DNA from: Burkholderia diffusa
GTDB taxonomy: Bacteria > Pseudomonadota > Gammaproteobacteria > Burkholderiales > Burkholderiaceae
DNA: 64,000 nt
NCBI RefSeq assembly: GCF_001718315.1
Contig: NZ_CP013364.1
Location: forward strand, 806,001 to 870,000
Direction: 5' to 3'
The notes under the pieces are model-generated. The model worked only from the letters and a program-made list of their open reading frames with translations, did no database searches and was not told where the DNA came from. Within the stretch, counting starts at the first letter, position 1. The number at the start of each line of letters is the position of its first letter. A program made the position numbers and the translations under genes. Shown piece by piece: positions 1-8,651 of this stretch.

Positions 1-1473
1 CGCGTGCTGTACGACGGCCTGAAGCGCTTCCCGCACGTCGACGTGCGGTTCGGGCACAGCGTCGATACGTTCGCGCAGGACCGCGACGGCGTGACGATCG
101 ACATCGTCGACGCACACGGCGCGAAGCAGACCGTGCGCGCTGCGTACCTGGTCGGAGCCGATGGCGGCAACAGTTTCGTGCGGCGCACGCTGAACGTACC
201 GTTCGAAGGCCGCACGAAACCGAACCAGTGGATCGTCGTCGATGTGCGCAATGACCCGCTCGGCTCGCCGCACGTGTACCTGCACTGCGATGCGGAGCGG
301 CCTTACGTGTCGGCCGCGCTGCCGCACGGGATCCGCCGCTTCGAGTTCATGGTGATGCCCGGCGAGACCGAGGAACAACTGTCGCGACCGGAAAACCTGG
401 CCGCGCTGATTCGCAAGGTGGTTGCCGATCCGGACAAGGTCGACTACATCCGCAAGCGCGTGTACACGCACAACGCGCGGCTCGCGCGCCGTTTCGACAT
501 AGGCCGCGTGCTGCTCGCGGGCGATGCCGCGCACATCATGCCTGTCTGGCAGGGACAGGGCTACAACAGCGGGATTCGCGACGCGAGCAATCTCGGCTGG
601 AAGCTCGCGATGGTCGCGAAGGGGCTGGCCCGTCCGGAGCTGCTCGCGAGCTATACGCTGGAGCGGCGTGACCATGCGCGTTCGATGATTCACCTGTCGG
701 AAGTGGCCGGCGACATCTTTGCTCCGACGACGCGCGTCGGCCGCTTCGTGCGCGACGGCTTCGTCCGCGCGCTCAGCGCGGTGCCGGCCGCGAAGCGCTA
801 TTTTGTCGAGATGCGCTTCAAGCCGATGCCGCGCTACGAGGCCGGCGTCGTGATGCTGCCGCAACGTACGCGCAACGGCGGCATGCTCGCGCGGCTGCTC
901 GAACGCGCGGGCGGCAGCGCGCCGGGCCGGCTGCTCGGCCTGATGAGCCAGAAGCGTAGTTCGTGGTTCGGCCAGCTCGTCTACGGCCGCGACGCGTTCG
1001 GCGAGTCGCCGGTCGGGCGGATGTTCATCCAGCCGCGCGTGCGTACTGCCGACGGCCGCACGGTGCGGCTCGACGATGCGATCGGTAACCGCTTCGCGGT
1101 GATAGGCTGGGGCAGCGATCCGACCTTCGGCCTCACCGACGCGGCGCGCGCGGTGTGGGAGCGGCTCGGTGCATGCTTCGTGCTCGCGAAGCCGGACGTG
1201 CAGCTCGACTATGCGGCCGACGTGCCCGACGGCGTGATCGCGATCGGCGACACCACCGGCCGCCTGAAGGACTGGTTTAGCCGGATCCCGCAGTCGGTCG
1301 TGGTGCTGCGGCCGGACCGTTTCGTCGCGGGCGTATGCGCGCCGCAGGAAGTGTCCGATGCGATCGTCGAACTTTCGTCGCTGTTGCACCTGACCGATAG
1401 CGTGCCGAACGTGCCGTCGGCGCGGGCCGATGCGGTCGCGCATGGGCCGAGCGCACAGCCGGCGGGAGCGTGA
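1..1473 (+). CDS. mhpA: 3-(3-hydroxyphenyl)propionate hydroxylase MhpA (5' truncated by window edge)
   Basis: FAD-dependent aromatic monooxygenase that ortho-hydroxylates 3-(3-hydroxyphenyl)propionate to 2,3-dihydroxyphenylpropionate using NADH and O2. The reading frame is open from the first base, so the N-terminal Rossmann GxGxxG part lies outside the window. The visible part carries the second FAD motif GDAAHIMPVWQGQGYNSG followed by RDASNLGWKL, which is the PHBH/MhpA-family signature. The C-terminal region is the thioredoxin-like domain usual in MhpA (ending near AQPAGA). It ends 1 nt before mhpB, so the two are co-transcribed and probably coupled. Identification is strong because the next genes are mhpB, D, F and E. 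Confidence 0.9.
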   Translation, partial: RVLYDGLKRFPHVDVRFGHSVDTFAQDRDGVTIDIVDAHGAKQTVRAAYLVGADGGNSFVRRTLNVPFEGRTKPNQWIVVDVRNDPLGSPHVYLHCDAERPYVSAALPHGIRRFEFMVMPGETEEQLSRPENLAALIRKVVADPDKVDYIRKRVYTHNARLARRFDIGRVLLAGDAAHIMPVWQGQGYNSGIRDASNLGWKLAMVAKGLARPELLASYTLERRDHARSMIHLSEVAGDIFAPTTRVGRFVRDGFVRALSAVPAAKRYFVEMRFKPMPRYEAGVVMLPQRTRNGGMLARLLERAGGSAPGRLLGLMSQKRSSWFGQLVYGRDAFGESPVGRMFIQPRVRTADGRTVRLDDAIGNRFAVIGWGSDPTFGLTDAARAVWERLGACFVLAKPDVQLDYAADVPDGVIAIGDTTGRLKDWFSRIPQSVVVLRPDRFVAGVCAPQEVSDAIVELSSLLHLTDSVPNVPSARADAVAHGPSAQPAGA

Positions 1474-1474
1474 C

Positions 1475-2455
1475 ATGCCGATCCTGCTCGAATGTCTGTC
1501 CCATACACCGCTGCACGGCTATTTCGATCCGGCGCCGGACGTGGTTGCCGAAGTCGAACGCGTGCAGGCCGCGGCCCGCGTGCGCGTCGAAGCGTTCGAT
1601 CCCGAATGCATCGTGCTGTTCGCGCCGGATCATTACAACGGCTTCTTCTACGACCTGATGCCGCCGTTCTGCATCGGCATCGCTGCAGAATCGGTCGGCG
1701 ACTACCGAAGCCTCGCGGGCCCGCTGAACGTGCCGGCCGCGCTCGCGCGCGAGATGGCCGAGGCCGTGCTCGACAGCGACGTCGACGTGGCGGTGTCGTA
1801 CCGGATGCAGATCGATCACGGTTTCGCTCAAGCGCTCGAAGTGCTGACGGGCGGTCTCGACCGCTATCCGGTGATTCCCGTGTTCCTGAATTCGGTCGCG
1901 GCGCCGATGGCAACGCTGCGCCGCGCACGCCTGCTCGGTGACGCGATCGGCCGCTTCATCGCGCGCACCGGCAAGCGCGTGCTCGTGATCGGGTCGGGCG
2001 GCATCTCGCACGAGCCGCCCGTGCCGGAACTCGCGACCGCGAGCCCCGAGATGGCCGAGCGGTTGATTGCCGGTCGCAATCCGGACGCCGATGCGCGCGC
2101 CGCGCGCCAAGCGCGCACGGTCGCCGCCGCACGCGCATTCGCAGCCGGCGACAGCTCGCTGCACGCGCTCAATCCCGAATGGGACCAGGCGTTTCTAGAC
2201 GTGCTCGAACGTGGCGAACTGAAGGCCGTCGACGGGATGACCAACGAAGCGATCACCCGCGACGGCGGCAAGTCCGCGCACGAGATCCGCGCGTGGGTTG
2301 CCGCGTTCGCCGCGCTGGCGGCCGCTGGCCCATATCACGCGGTGCGGGATTTCTACCGCCCGATTCCCGAATGGATCGCGGGCTTCGCCGCGATGCACGG
2401 CTGGTCTGCGGGGGATACCCCGCCGCGATCGAATCGTCCAAATGAAAAGGAATGA
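1475..2455 (+). CDS. mhpB: 2,3-dihydroxyphenylpropionate 1,2-dioxygenase MhpB
   Basis: Fe(II) extradiol (meta-cleavage) dioxygenase of the LigB family. It opens the ring of 2,3-dihydroxyphenylpropionate to 2-hydroxy-6-ketonona-2,4-dienedioate. The 326-residue protein begins MPILLECLSHTPLHGY, as other MhpB proteins do. The two catalytic histidines known from the E. coli enzyme are at the expected places, His115 (in MQIDHGF) and His179 (in GGISHEPP). An upstream in-frame extension into mhpA was rejected. The ATG at 1475 gives the family N-terminus and sits directly after the mhpA stop. mhpD follows after 4 nt. Confidence 0.95.
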   Translation: MPILLECLSHTPLHGYFDPAPDVVAEVERVQAAARVRVEAFDPECIVLFAPDHYNGFFYDLMPPFCIGIAAESVGDYRSLAGPLNVPAALAREMAEAVLDSDVDVAVSYRMQIDHGFAQALEVLTGGLDRYPVIPVFLNSVAAPMATLRRARLLGDAIGRFIARTGKRVLVIGSGGISHEPPVPELATASPEMAERLIAGRNPDADARAARQARTVAAARAFAAGDSSLHALNPEWDQAFLDVLERGELKAVDGMTNEAITRDGGKSAHEIRAWVAAFAALAAAGPYHAVRDFYRPIPEWIAGFAAMHGWSAGDTPPRSNRPNEKE

Positions 2456-2459
2456 CGAC

Positions 2460-3239
2460 ATGCTGACGCAACAACAGATCGACGCGCTGGCTGCACGCCT
2501 GCGCGACGCCGAACGGGAATGCGCGCCGATCGATCCGCTGCGCGCGGAAATCGGCGAGCAGAACGCGGAAGACGCGTACGCGATCCAGCAGGCGAACGCC
2601 GCGCTGCGGCGCGAACGCGTGGTCGGACGCAAGATCGGCCTGACCTCGGTCGCGGTGCAGCAACAGCTCGGCGTCGACCAGCCGGATTTCGGCACACTGT
2701 TCGTATCGATGGCCTATGGCGACGCCGAACCGATGCGTCTGTCGCAGCTGATCCAGCCGAAGGTCGAAGCCGAAATCGCGCTCGTGCTCGAACACGATCT
2801 CGTGCACGAGAAGCACACGTTCGCCGAACTGCAGCGCGCGACCGCCTATGCACTCGCGGCGATCGAAGTGGTCGACAGCCGCATCAAGGACTGGAACATC
2901 CGCTTCGTTGACACCGTCGCGGATAACGCGTCGAGCGCGCTGTTCGTGCTCGGCAGCCGGCCCGTGCTGTTGAAGGACATCGATCTCCGGAGCTGTGAGA
3001 TGACACTCGGGTCGGACGGCGAAGTGCTGTCGCGCGGCAGCGGCGCCGCATGCCTCGGCAATCCGCTGAACGCGGCCGCATGGCTCGCCGACCGCATGGT
3101 GCAGCTCGGCACGCCGCTGCGCGCGGGCGACGTGATCCTGACCGGCGCGCTCGGGCCAATGGTCGCGGTCAAGCAACCCGGCACGTTCACCGCGCGGATC
3201 GCCGGCCTCGGCAGCGTGTGCGCCACCTTCATCGATTGA
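2460..3239 (+). CDS. mhpD: 2-keto-4-pentenoate hydratase MhpD
   Basis: Adds water to 2-hydroxypenta-2,4-dienoate, the product of MhpC, to give 4-hydroxy-2-oxovalerate. The 259-residue protein shows the hydratase/FAH-like family blocks VGRKIGLTS, QQQLGVDQPDFGTLF, EAEIALVL, FVDTVADNAS and GALGPMVAV, close to E. coli MhpD throughout. The start at 2460 gives MLTQQQIDALAARLRD. An in-frame ATG at 2442 (MKRNDD) is possible but overlaps mhpB. The gene lies between mhpB and mhpF in a tight operon (8 nt to mhpF). Confidence 0.93.
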   Translation: MLTQQQIDALAARLRDAERECAPIDPLRAEIGEQNAEDAYAIQQANAALRRERVVGRKIGLTSVAVQQQLGVDQPDFGTLFVSMAYGDAEPMRLSQLIQPKVEAEIALVLEHDLVHEKHTFAELQRATAYALAAIEVVDSRIKDWNIRFVDTVADNASSALFVLGSRPVLLKDIDLRSCEMTLGSDGEVLSRGSGAACLGNPLNAAAWLADRMVQLGTPLRAGDVILTGALGPMVAVKQPGTFTARIAGLGSVCATFID

Positions 3240-3247
3240 GGAATTCC

Positions 3248-4195
3248 ATGAGCGTTCAGAAACTCAAGGCCGCGATCATCGGTTCGGGCAACATCGGCAC
3301 CGACCTGATGATCAAGATCATGCGGCATGCGAAGCATCTCGAAGTCGCGGCGATGGTCGGCATCGATCCGTCCTCCGACGGTCTCTCGCGCGCGGCGCGC
3401 CTCGGCGTCGCGACGACGCACGAAGGCGTCGAAGGCCTCACGCGGTTGCCGGTGTTCGACGATATCGACTTCGTGTTCGATGCCACGTCGGCCGGCGCGC
3501 ACGTGAAGAACGACGCGTACCTGCGCGCGCTGAAGCCCGGCATCCGCTGCATCGACCTGACGCCCGCGGCGATCGGCCCGTACTGCGTACCGGTCGTCAA
3601 CCTCGACGCGCATCTCGATGCGCCGAACGTGAACATGGTCACCTGCGGCGGGCAGGCGACGATTCCGATGGTCGCTGCCGTGTCGCGCGTCGCGAAGGCT
3701 CACTACGCGGAGATCGTCGCGTCGATCAGCAGCAAGTCGGCCGGGCCCGGCACACGCGCGAACATCGACGAATTCACCGAGACGACGTCGAAGGCGATCG
3801 AGGTGGTCGGCGGCGCCGCGCATGGCAAGGCGATCATCATCCTGAACCCGGCCGAGCCGCCGGTGATGATGCGTGACACCGTGTATGTGCTGTCCGAGCC
3901 AGCCGATCGCGAGCAGATCGCCGCGTCGGTCGAAGAGATGGCGCGCGCGGTACAGGCCTACGTGCCCGGCTACCGGCTGAAGCAGGCCGTGCAGTTCGAC
4001 GAGATTCCCGTTTCCGCGCCGCTGAACATCCCGGGCCTCGGCCGCGTGAGCGGGCTGAAGACGTCGATCTTCGTCGAGGTCGAAGGCGCCGCGCATTACC
4101 TGCCTGCCTATGCCGGCAACCTCGACATCATGACGTCCGCCGCGCTCGCGACCGCCGAGCGCATGGCGCAGTCGCTGCAACGCGTGAGCGCGTAA
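3248..4195 (+). CDS. mhpF: Acetaldehyde dehydrogenase (acylating) MhpF
   Basis: Converts acetaldehyde, NAD+ and CoA to acetyl-CoA, normally inside a channelling complex with the aldolase MhpE. The 315-residue protein has the N-terminal NAD-binding glycine motif IIGSGNIGTDL and the family segments MVTCGGQATIPM (active-site Cys) and SIFVEVEGAAHYLPAYAGNLDIMTSAAL. The start at 3248 (MSVQKLKAAIIG) follows an AGGAATTCC spacer after the mhpD stop. mhpE starts 12 nt downstream, matching the known MhpE-MhpF pairing. Confidence 0.95.
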   Translation: MSVQKLKAAIIGSGNIGTDLMIKIMRHAKHLEVAAMVGIDPSSDGLSRAARLGVATTHEGVEGLTRLPVFDDIDFVFDATSAGAHVKNDAYLRALKPGIRCIDLTPAAIGPYCVPVVNLDAHLDAPNVNMVTCGGQATIPMVAAVSRVAKAHYAEIVASISSKSAGPGTRANIDEFTETTSKAIEVVGGAAHGKAIIILNPAEPPVMMRDTVYVLSEPADREQIAASVEEMARAVQAYVPGYRLKQAVQFDEIPVSAPLNIPGLGRVSGLKTSIFVEVEGAAHYLPAYAGNLDIMTSAALATAERMAQSLQRVSA

Positions 4196-4207
4196 GGAAG
4201 CTTCCCG

Positions 4208-5221
4208 ATGAGCAAGAAACTCTATATCTCCGACGTCACGCTGCGCGACGGCAGCCACGCGATCCGGCATCAGTACTCCATCCAAAACGTGCAGGACATC
4301 GCGCGTGCGCTGGACCACGCGCAGGTCGACAGCATCGAAGTTGCGCACGGCGATGGCCTGCAAGGGTCGAGCTTCAACTACGGCTTCGGCGCGCACAGCG
4401 ATCTCGAATGGATCGCGGCGGTGGCGGACGTCGTCGAGCACGCGAAGATCGCGACGCTGCTGCTGCCCGGAATCGGCACGATCCACGACCTGAAGGCCGC
4501 CTACGACGCCGGCGCGCGCGTCGTGCGCGTCGCGACGCACTGCACGGAAGCGGACATCTCGAAGCAGCACATCGAATACGCGCGCGAGCTCGGCATGGAC
4601 ACGGTCGGCTTCCTGATGATGAGCCACATGACGACGCCGGAAAACCTGGCCGTCGAGGCGAAGAAGATGGAAAGCTACGGCGCGACCTGCATCTACGTCG
4701 TCGATTCGGGTGGCGCGCTGAACATGAACGACGTGCGCGACCGCTTCCGCGCGATCAAGGCCGTGCTGAATCCTGACACGCAGACGGGTATCCATGCGCA
4801 CCACAACCTGAGCCTGGGCGTCGCGAACTCGATCGTCGCCGTCGAGGAAGGCTGCGACCGGATCGATGCGAGTCTCGCCGGCATGGGGGCGGGCGCCGGC
4901 AACGCGCCGCTCGAAGTGTTCATCGCGGCGGCCGAGCGGATGGGCTGGAACCACGGCACGAACCTGTACACGCTGATGGATGCTGCGGACGACATCGTGC
5001 GCCCGCTGCAGGATCGCCCGGTGCGCGTGGATCGCGAGACGCTCGCGCTCGGCTATGCGGGCGTGTATTCGAGCTTCCTGCGCCACTCGGAAGAGGCAGC
5101 GAAGAAATACGACCTGAAGACGGTCGACATCCTCGTCGAGCTCGGCAGGCGCCGGATGGTCGGCGGGCAGGAGGACATGATCGTCGACGTCGCGCTCGAC
5201 CTGAAGCGCGCGCACGGCTGA
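4208..5221 (+). CDS. mhpE: 4-hydroxy-2-oxovalerate aldolase MhpE
   Basis: DRE-TIM metallolyase that splits 4-hydroxy-2-oxovalerate into pyruvate and acetaldehyde. The acetaldehyde goes to MhpF. The 337-residue protein opens MSKKLYISDVTLRDGSHAIRHQ; TLRDGSH contains the catalytic Arg-Asp-Gly and the metal-binding Asp of the family. GIHAHHNLSLGVANS supplies the two metal-binding histidines, and DASLAGMGAGAGNAPLE is also diagnostic. A GGAAG Shine-Dalgarno precedes the ATG. A gap of about 105 nt then separates it from the transporter gene. Confidence 0.95.
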   Translation: MSKKLYISDVTLRDGSHAIRHQYSIQNVQDIARALDHAQVDSIEVAHGDGLQGSSFNYGFGAHSDLEWIAAVADVVEHAKIATLLLPGIGTIHDLKAAYDAGARVVRVATHCTEADISKQHIEYARELGMDTVGFLMMSHMTTPENLAVEAKKMESYGATCIYVVDSGGALNMNDVRDRFRAIKAVLNPDTQTGIHAHHNLSLGVANSIVAVEEGCDRIDASLAGMGAGAGNAPLEVFIAAAERMGWNHGTNLYTLMDAADDIVRPLQDRPVRVDRETLALGYAGVYSSFLRHSEEAAKKYDLKTVDILVELGRRRMVGGQEDMIVDVALDLKRAHG

Positions 5222-5328
5222 CATCGCGAAGGGCTGCAGCAGCCGCGCCGTTGGTTTGCTTTCGGCGACCGCCGCGCCTTCATCGACATCGCCGCAAAGA
5301 GCGATACACATTACATCGGAGACTTTTC

Positions 5329-6555
5329 ATGAACACGTCGGAACACGGCCGCGCTGGCGGCGCACGCACGATCGGCTTATGCCTGCTCGTCGCATTGCTT
5401 GAAGGACTGGACCTGCAATCGGCCGGCATCGCCGCACCGCGCATGGCGCATGAATTCGCGCTCGGCGCAGCCCAGATGGGCTGGGCGTTCGGGATCGGTG
5501 CGCTCGGGCTGCTGCCCGGCGCGGCGCTCGGCGGACGGCTTGCAGATCGCCTTGGCCGCAAGCGCGTGCTGATGCTGGCGGTCGCGCTGTTCGGCGTGTT
5601 CTCGCTGGCGACCACCCATGTGTGGAACTTCGAGAGCCTGCTTGCCGCACGCTTCCTGACCGGCCTCGGTCTCGGCGCCGCGATGCCGAACCTGATCGCG
5701 CTGTGTTCGGAAGCGGTGGCGCCGCAACGGCGCAGCACGGCGGTCGGCGCGATGTACTGCGGGATGCCGTTTGGTGCGGCGCTCGGCGCGGCGATCGGCG
5801 TTGTCAGCACCGATCCGGCAGGCTGGCGGCACGTGTTCTACGTCGGCGGGATCGGGCCGCTGCTGGTATTGCCGCTACTCGCTTGGTGGCTGAACGAGTC
5901 GGCGCAGTTCGCCGCGACGCGCACGTCGGCGACGCCGGAGGACGCGAGCATGGCGCACGCGTTGTGGGGAGATGGCCGCGCGTTGACGACCGCGGCGCTC
6001 TGGGCGAGTTATCTCGGCACCCTCGTCGTGCTGTATTTCCTGATGAACTGGCTGCCGTCGATGGTGATGACGCGTGGCCTCACGCATGCGCAGTCGAGTT
6101 TCGTTCAGGTGATGTTCAACGTCGGTGGCGGAGTCGGTGCGGTCGGCATCGCGAGCCTGATGGACCGTATTGGCCGGCGTCGCACGGTGATCGGCATGTA
6201 TGTCGGCATCGCATGCGCGCTCGCGATGCTGACCGGCGCGAGGGATGCGGCGTGGCTCGCTGGCGGCGCGCTGCTGTGCGGGATGTTCCTGGTCGGCGGG
6301 CAGTCGGTGCTGTATGCGCTCGCAAGCGCGATCTATCCGACGCGCATGCGCGGCACGGGTGTCGGCGCGGCGGTCGCCGTCGGTCGGCTCGGCTCGATCC
6401 TCGGGCCGTTCGTCGCCGGGCAGCTACTCGCGCTCGGCGAGAGCACGACGATGCTGATGGCGTCGAGCATTCCGCTCGTCGTGGTCGCGGCGCTGTCGGC
6501 GTTGACGGTGGTCGCGCGCGATCGCGCAGGCGCGCGGGTGCTGGTGGCCGAGTAG
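5329..6555 (+). CDS. mhpT: MFS aromatic acid transporter, MhpT-like
   Basis: Twelve-helix major facilitator of the aromatic acid:H+ symporter type, probably importing 3-(3-hydroxyphenyl)propionate or 3-phenylpropionate. The 408-residue protein contains the family motif GRLADRLGRKRVL between helices 2 and 3 and LEGLDLQSAGIAAPRM in helix 1, which carries the D residue typical of this symporter family. Position 5329 was chosen because it follows CGGAGACTTTTC and starts just before helix 1. The longer upstream frame has no hydrophobic or family match. It sits inside the mhp gene set, between the aldolase and hydrolase genes. Confidence 0.85.
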   Translation: MNTSEHGRAGGARTIGLCLLVALLEGLDLQSAGIAAPRMAHEFALGAAQMGWAFGIGALGLLPGAALGGRLADRLGRKRVLMLAVALFGVFSLATTHVWNFESLLAARFLTGLGLGAAMPNLIALCSEAVAPQRRSTAVGAMYCGMPFGAALGAAIGVVSTDPAGWRHVFYVGGIGPLLVLPLLAWWLNESAQFAATRTSATPEDASMAHALWGDGRALTTAALWASYLGTLVVLYFLMNWLPSMVMTRGLTHAQSSFVQVMFNVGGGVGAVGIASLMDRIGRRRTVIGMYVGIACALAMLTGARDAAWLAGGALLCGMFLVGGQSVLYALASAIYPTRMRGTGVGAAVAVGRLGSILGPFVAGQLLALGESTTMLMASSIPLVVVAALSALTVVARDRAGARVLVAE

Positions 6556-6661
6556 GGAGGGTATTTCAGGGACGAGGCGGGCACGCCCGCTTCGCACTTT
6601 CCAGTCGCGGATGTGCAAGCGCGCATTCGCGTGATCGACGCATGAACAAACGAGGTTCAAC

Positions 6662-7531
6662 ATGACGCAGCAAAGACGAACATTGACGGAAGACAGCACG
6701 AGCCGGTTCGTGCAGGTGAAGGTCGGCGAGCATGACTTGAAGCTGCATTACAACGACGTGGGGCAGGGCCGCGAAACGGTCGTGATGCTGCACGGTTCCG
6801 GGCCCGGCGCGAGCGGATGGGCGAATTTCCACCGTAATGTCGACGCGTTCGTCGATGCCGGCTACCGCGTCGTGCTGCTCGACTGCCCGGGCTGGAGCAA
6901 GAGCGACACGATTGTCAACACGGGATCGCGCTCCGAGTTGAACGCGTTCGCACTCAAAGCGCTGCTCGATGCGCTCGACATCGAACGCGTGCACATCGTC
7001 GGCAACTCGATGGGCGGCCATAGCGCGGTCGCGTTTGCGCTACTGTATCCGCGGCAGGTCGGCAAGCTGGTGCTGATGGGCGGCGGCACCGGTGGCCCAA
7101 GCCAGTTCGTGCCGATGCCGACCGAAGGCATCAAGCTGCTGCAGAAGGTGTATCGCGAGCCGACGCTCGAGAACCTGAAGCAAATGCTGAACATTTTCGT
7201 GTACGACGCCAGCAGCCTGACCGACGAGTTGATGCAGGCCCGCCTCGCGAACATCCTCGCGCGCCGCGATCATCTCGAGAATTTCGTGAAGAGCGTTGCC
7301 GCGAATCCGAAGCAGTTCACCGACTACGGCCCGCGCCTCGGCGAGATTTCGGCGCCGGCGCTCGTGATCTGGGGCCGCGACGACCGCTTCGTGCCCGTCG
7401 ATATCGGCCTGCGTCTGGTGTGGGGGATGCAGAATGCCGAACTGCACGTGTTCGGCCGGTGCGGCCACTGGGCGCAGTGGGAGCACGCGGAGAAGTTCAA
7501 CCGGATGGTGCTCGAGTTCCTCGGCGAATGA
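6662..7531 (+). CDS. mhpC: 2-hydroxy-6-ketonona-2,4-dienedioate hydrolase MhpC
   Basis: Alpha/beta-hydrolase C-C bond hydrolase that cleaves the MhpB ring-fission product to 2-hydroxypenta-2,4-dienoate and succinate (fumarate from the cinnamate branch). The 289-residue protein shows the oxyanion segment HGSGPGASGWANF, the nucleophile elbow GNSMGG with Ser116, the acid in WGRDDRFVP and the catalytic His in CGHWAQWEHAEKFN. All are typical of MhpC/BphD enzymes. About 100 nt separates it from mhpT. The convergent hcaR ends 100 nt downstream. Confidence 0.93.
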   Translation: MTQQRRTLTEDSTSRFVQVKVGEHDLKLHYNDVGQGRETVVMLHGSGPGASGWANFHRNVDAFVDAGYRVVLLDCPGWSKSDTIVNTGSRSELNAFALKALLDALDIERVHIVGNSMGGHSAVAFALLYPRQVGKLVLMGGGTGGPSQFVPMPTEGIKLLQKVYREPTLENLKQMLNIFVYDASSLTDELMQARLANILARRDHLENFVKSVAANPKQFTDYGPRLGEISAPALVIWGRDDRFVPVDIGLRLVWGMQNAELHVFGRCGHWAQWEHAEKFNRMVLEFLGE

Positions 7532-7633
7532 CGCGCCCGTATCCGGTGTGACGGTCGCGCGTGACCGCCGGGCCGCTCCGTGTGCTGCAAAGGGCGGCAA
7601 GCGGCGCGTCTTTCGCACGTGCGCATGCCGCGT

Positions 7634-8527
7634 TCAGCCGTGACGCCGGAATGGCGCGCGGCGCATCAGATCGATCAACGCGTCGAGCTCCGGCGAATGC
7701 GGTTCGGTGCGCGTGACCATCAGCAGGTCGATATCGGGTGTGGGCGGTGCAAGCGGGCGGCAGCACATCGATTCGCCCGCGAGGGCCTCGACGTACGCGG
7801 GCAGCAACGCGACGCCGAGCCCCATGCCGACGAGGTTCAGGTTCAACAGGATGTTCGTAGCGACCTGCACGGTGTCGGGCTCGATTCGATGATCGGCGAA
7901 ATACCGCCCGACGATGTCGTGGAGCTGGCCCGCATACGCCGGGTTGGTCTGGATGAACGGCTGGCCGTCGAGCATCGCCGGTTCGACCTGCGCGTACGTG
8001 GCGAGCGGGTGGACGGCCGGCATCAGCACGACGAGCGGTTCCGTCAGCACGACTTCGGCATGCAGGCCCGGCGCGTGCAGGGGCCGGCGCATGAATGCGA
8101 TGTCGATGTCGCCGCGCAGCAGCGCGTCTTCCTGTTCCATCGTCGGCAGGCTGCGCAATTCGACGTGCACGCCGGGAAACTGCATCCGCAGCTTCGGCAG
8201 GATCGCCGGAAAGATCGCGACCTCCGCTGCGGGCACAAATCCGATCTTCACCGTCAGCGCTTGCTGGCGGCCCGCCTGCCTGGCACGTTCGACCGCGCGA
8301 TCCGCTTGCGCGAGCACGAGCCTCGCTTCCGTGAGAAATACGCGGCCCGCCTCCGTCAGTTCTACTTTGCGCTTCGAGCGTTCGAGCAGTTGCGTGCCGA
8401 TCTCGTCTTCGAGATCGCGTATCTGCTGGCTCAGCGACGGCTGCGCGGTATGCAGTCGTTGCGCGGCCCGCGTGAAGTTCAGCTCGTCGGCGACGGCCAC
8501 GAAATAGCGCAAGTGTCGGAGTTCCAT
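7634..8527 (-). CDS. hcaR: LysR-family regulator HcaR of phenylpropionate/cinnamate dioxygenase genes
   Basis: DNA-binding transcriptional activator. In E. coli, HcaR responds to 3-phenylpropionate or cinnamate and activates hcaEFCBD. The 297-residue protein begins MELRHLRYFVAVADELNFTR, nearly the HcaR N-terminus, with the winged HTH in residues 1-60 (AAQRLHTAQPSLSQQI). It also keeps VQVATNILLNLNLVGMGLGV in the effector domain, a stretch shared with E. coli HcaR. The start at 8527 was preferred over the annotated upstream extension because the LysR HTH must begin at the N-terminus. It is divergent from hcaE, as in E. coli. Confidence 0.9.
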   Translation of the reverse strand: MELRHLRYFVAVADELNFTRAAQRLHTAQPSLSQQIRDLEDEIGTQLLERSKRKVELTEAGRVFLTEARLVLAQADRAVERARQAGRQQALTVKIGFVPAAEVAIFPAILPKLRMQFPGVHVELRSLPTMEQEDALLRGDIDIAFMRRPLHAPGLHAEVVLTEPLVVLMPAVHPLATYAQVEPAMLDGQPFIQTNPAYAGQLHDIVGRYFADHRIEPDTVQVATNILLNLNLVGMGLGVALLPAYVEALAGESMCCRPLAPPTPDIDLLMVTRTEPHSPELDALIDLMRRAPFRRHG

Positions 8528-8651
8528 TCGGCAGTCATCGTCAAAACGTCTAACGGCAAACAAACAAACTATTTCACAACGGATGCACGGCCGACGATCA
8601 TCGTCACGAGCCTGTCCGTATGGAACGGATGGTGCCACGGAGGAGACGCAA
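8528..8651. promoter_or_regulatory. hcaR-hcaE divergent promoter region
   Basis: The 124 bp between the divergent hcaR and hcaE starts must hold both promoters and the LysR-type (T-N11-A) binding sites. It includes an A-rich stretch near 8555-8580 that is unlike the coding DNA around it. A strong Shine-Dalgarno, AGGAGAC, lies at 8641-8647 for hcaE. Individual -35/-10 boxes were not assigned with confidence. Confidence 0.55.

Noticed and set aside
2846..5311. 821-codon minus-strand open frame
   Set aside because: Antisense to mhpD/F/E; His/Arg/Asp-rich shadow caused by GC3 bias, no family resemblance, while the plus-strand genes are certain.
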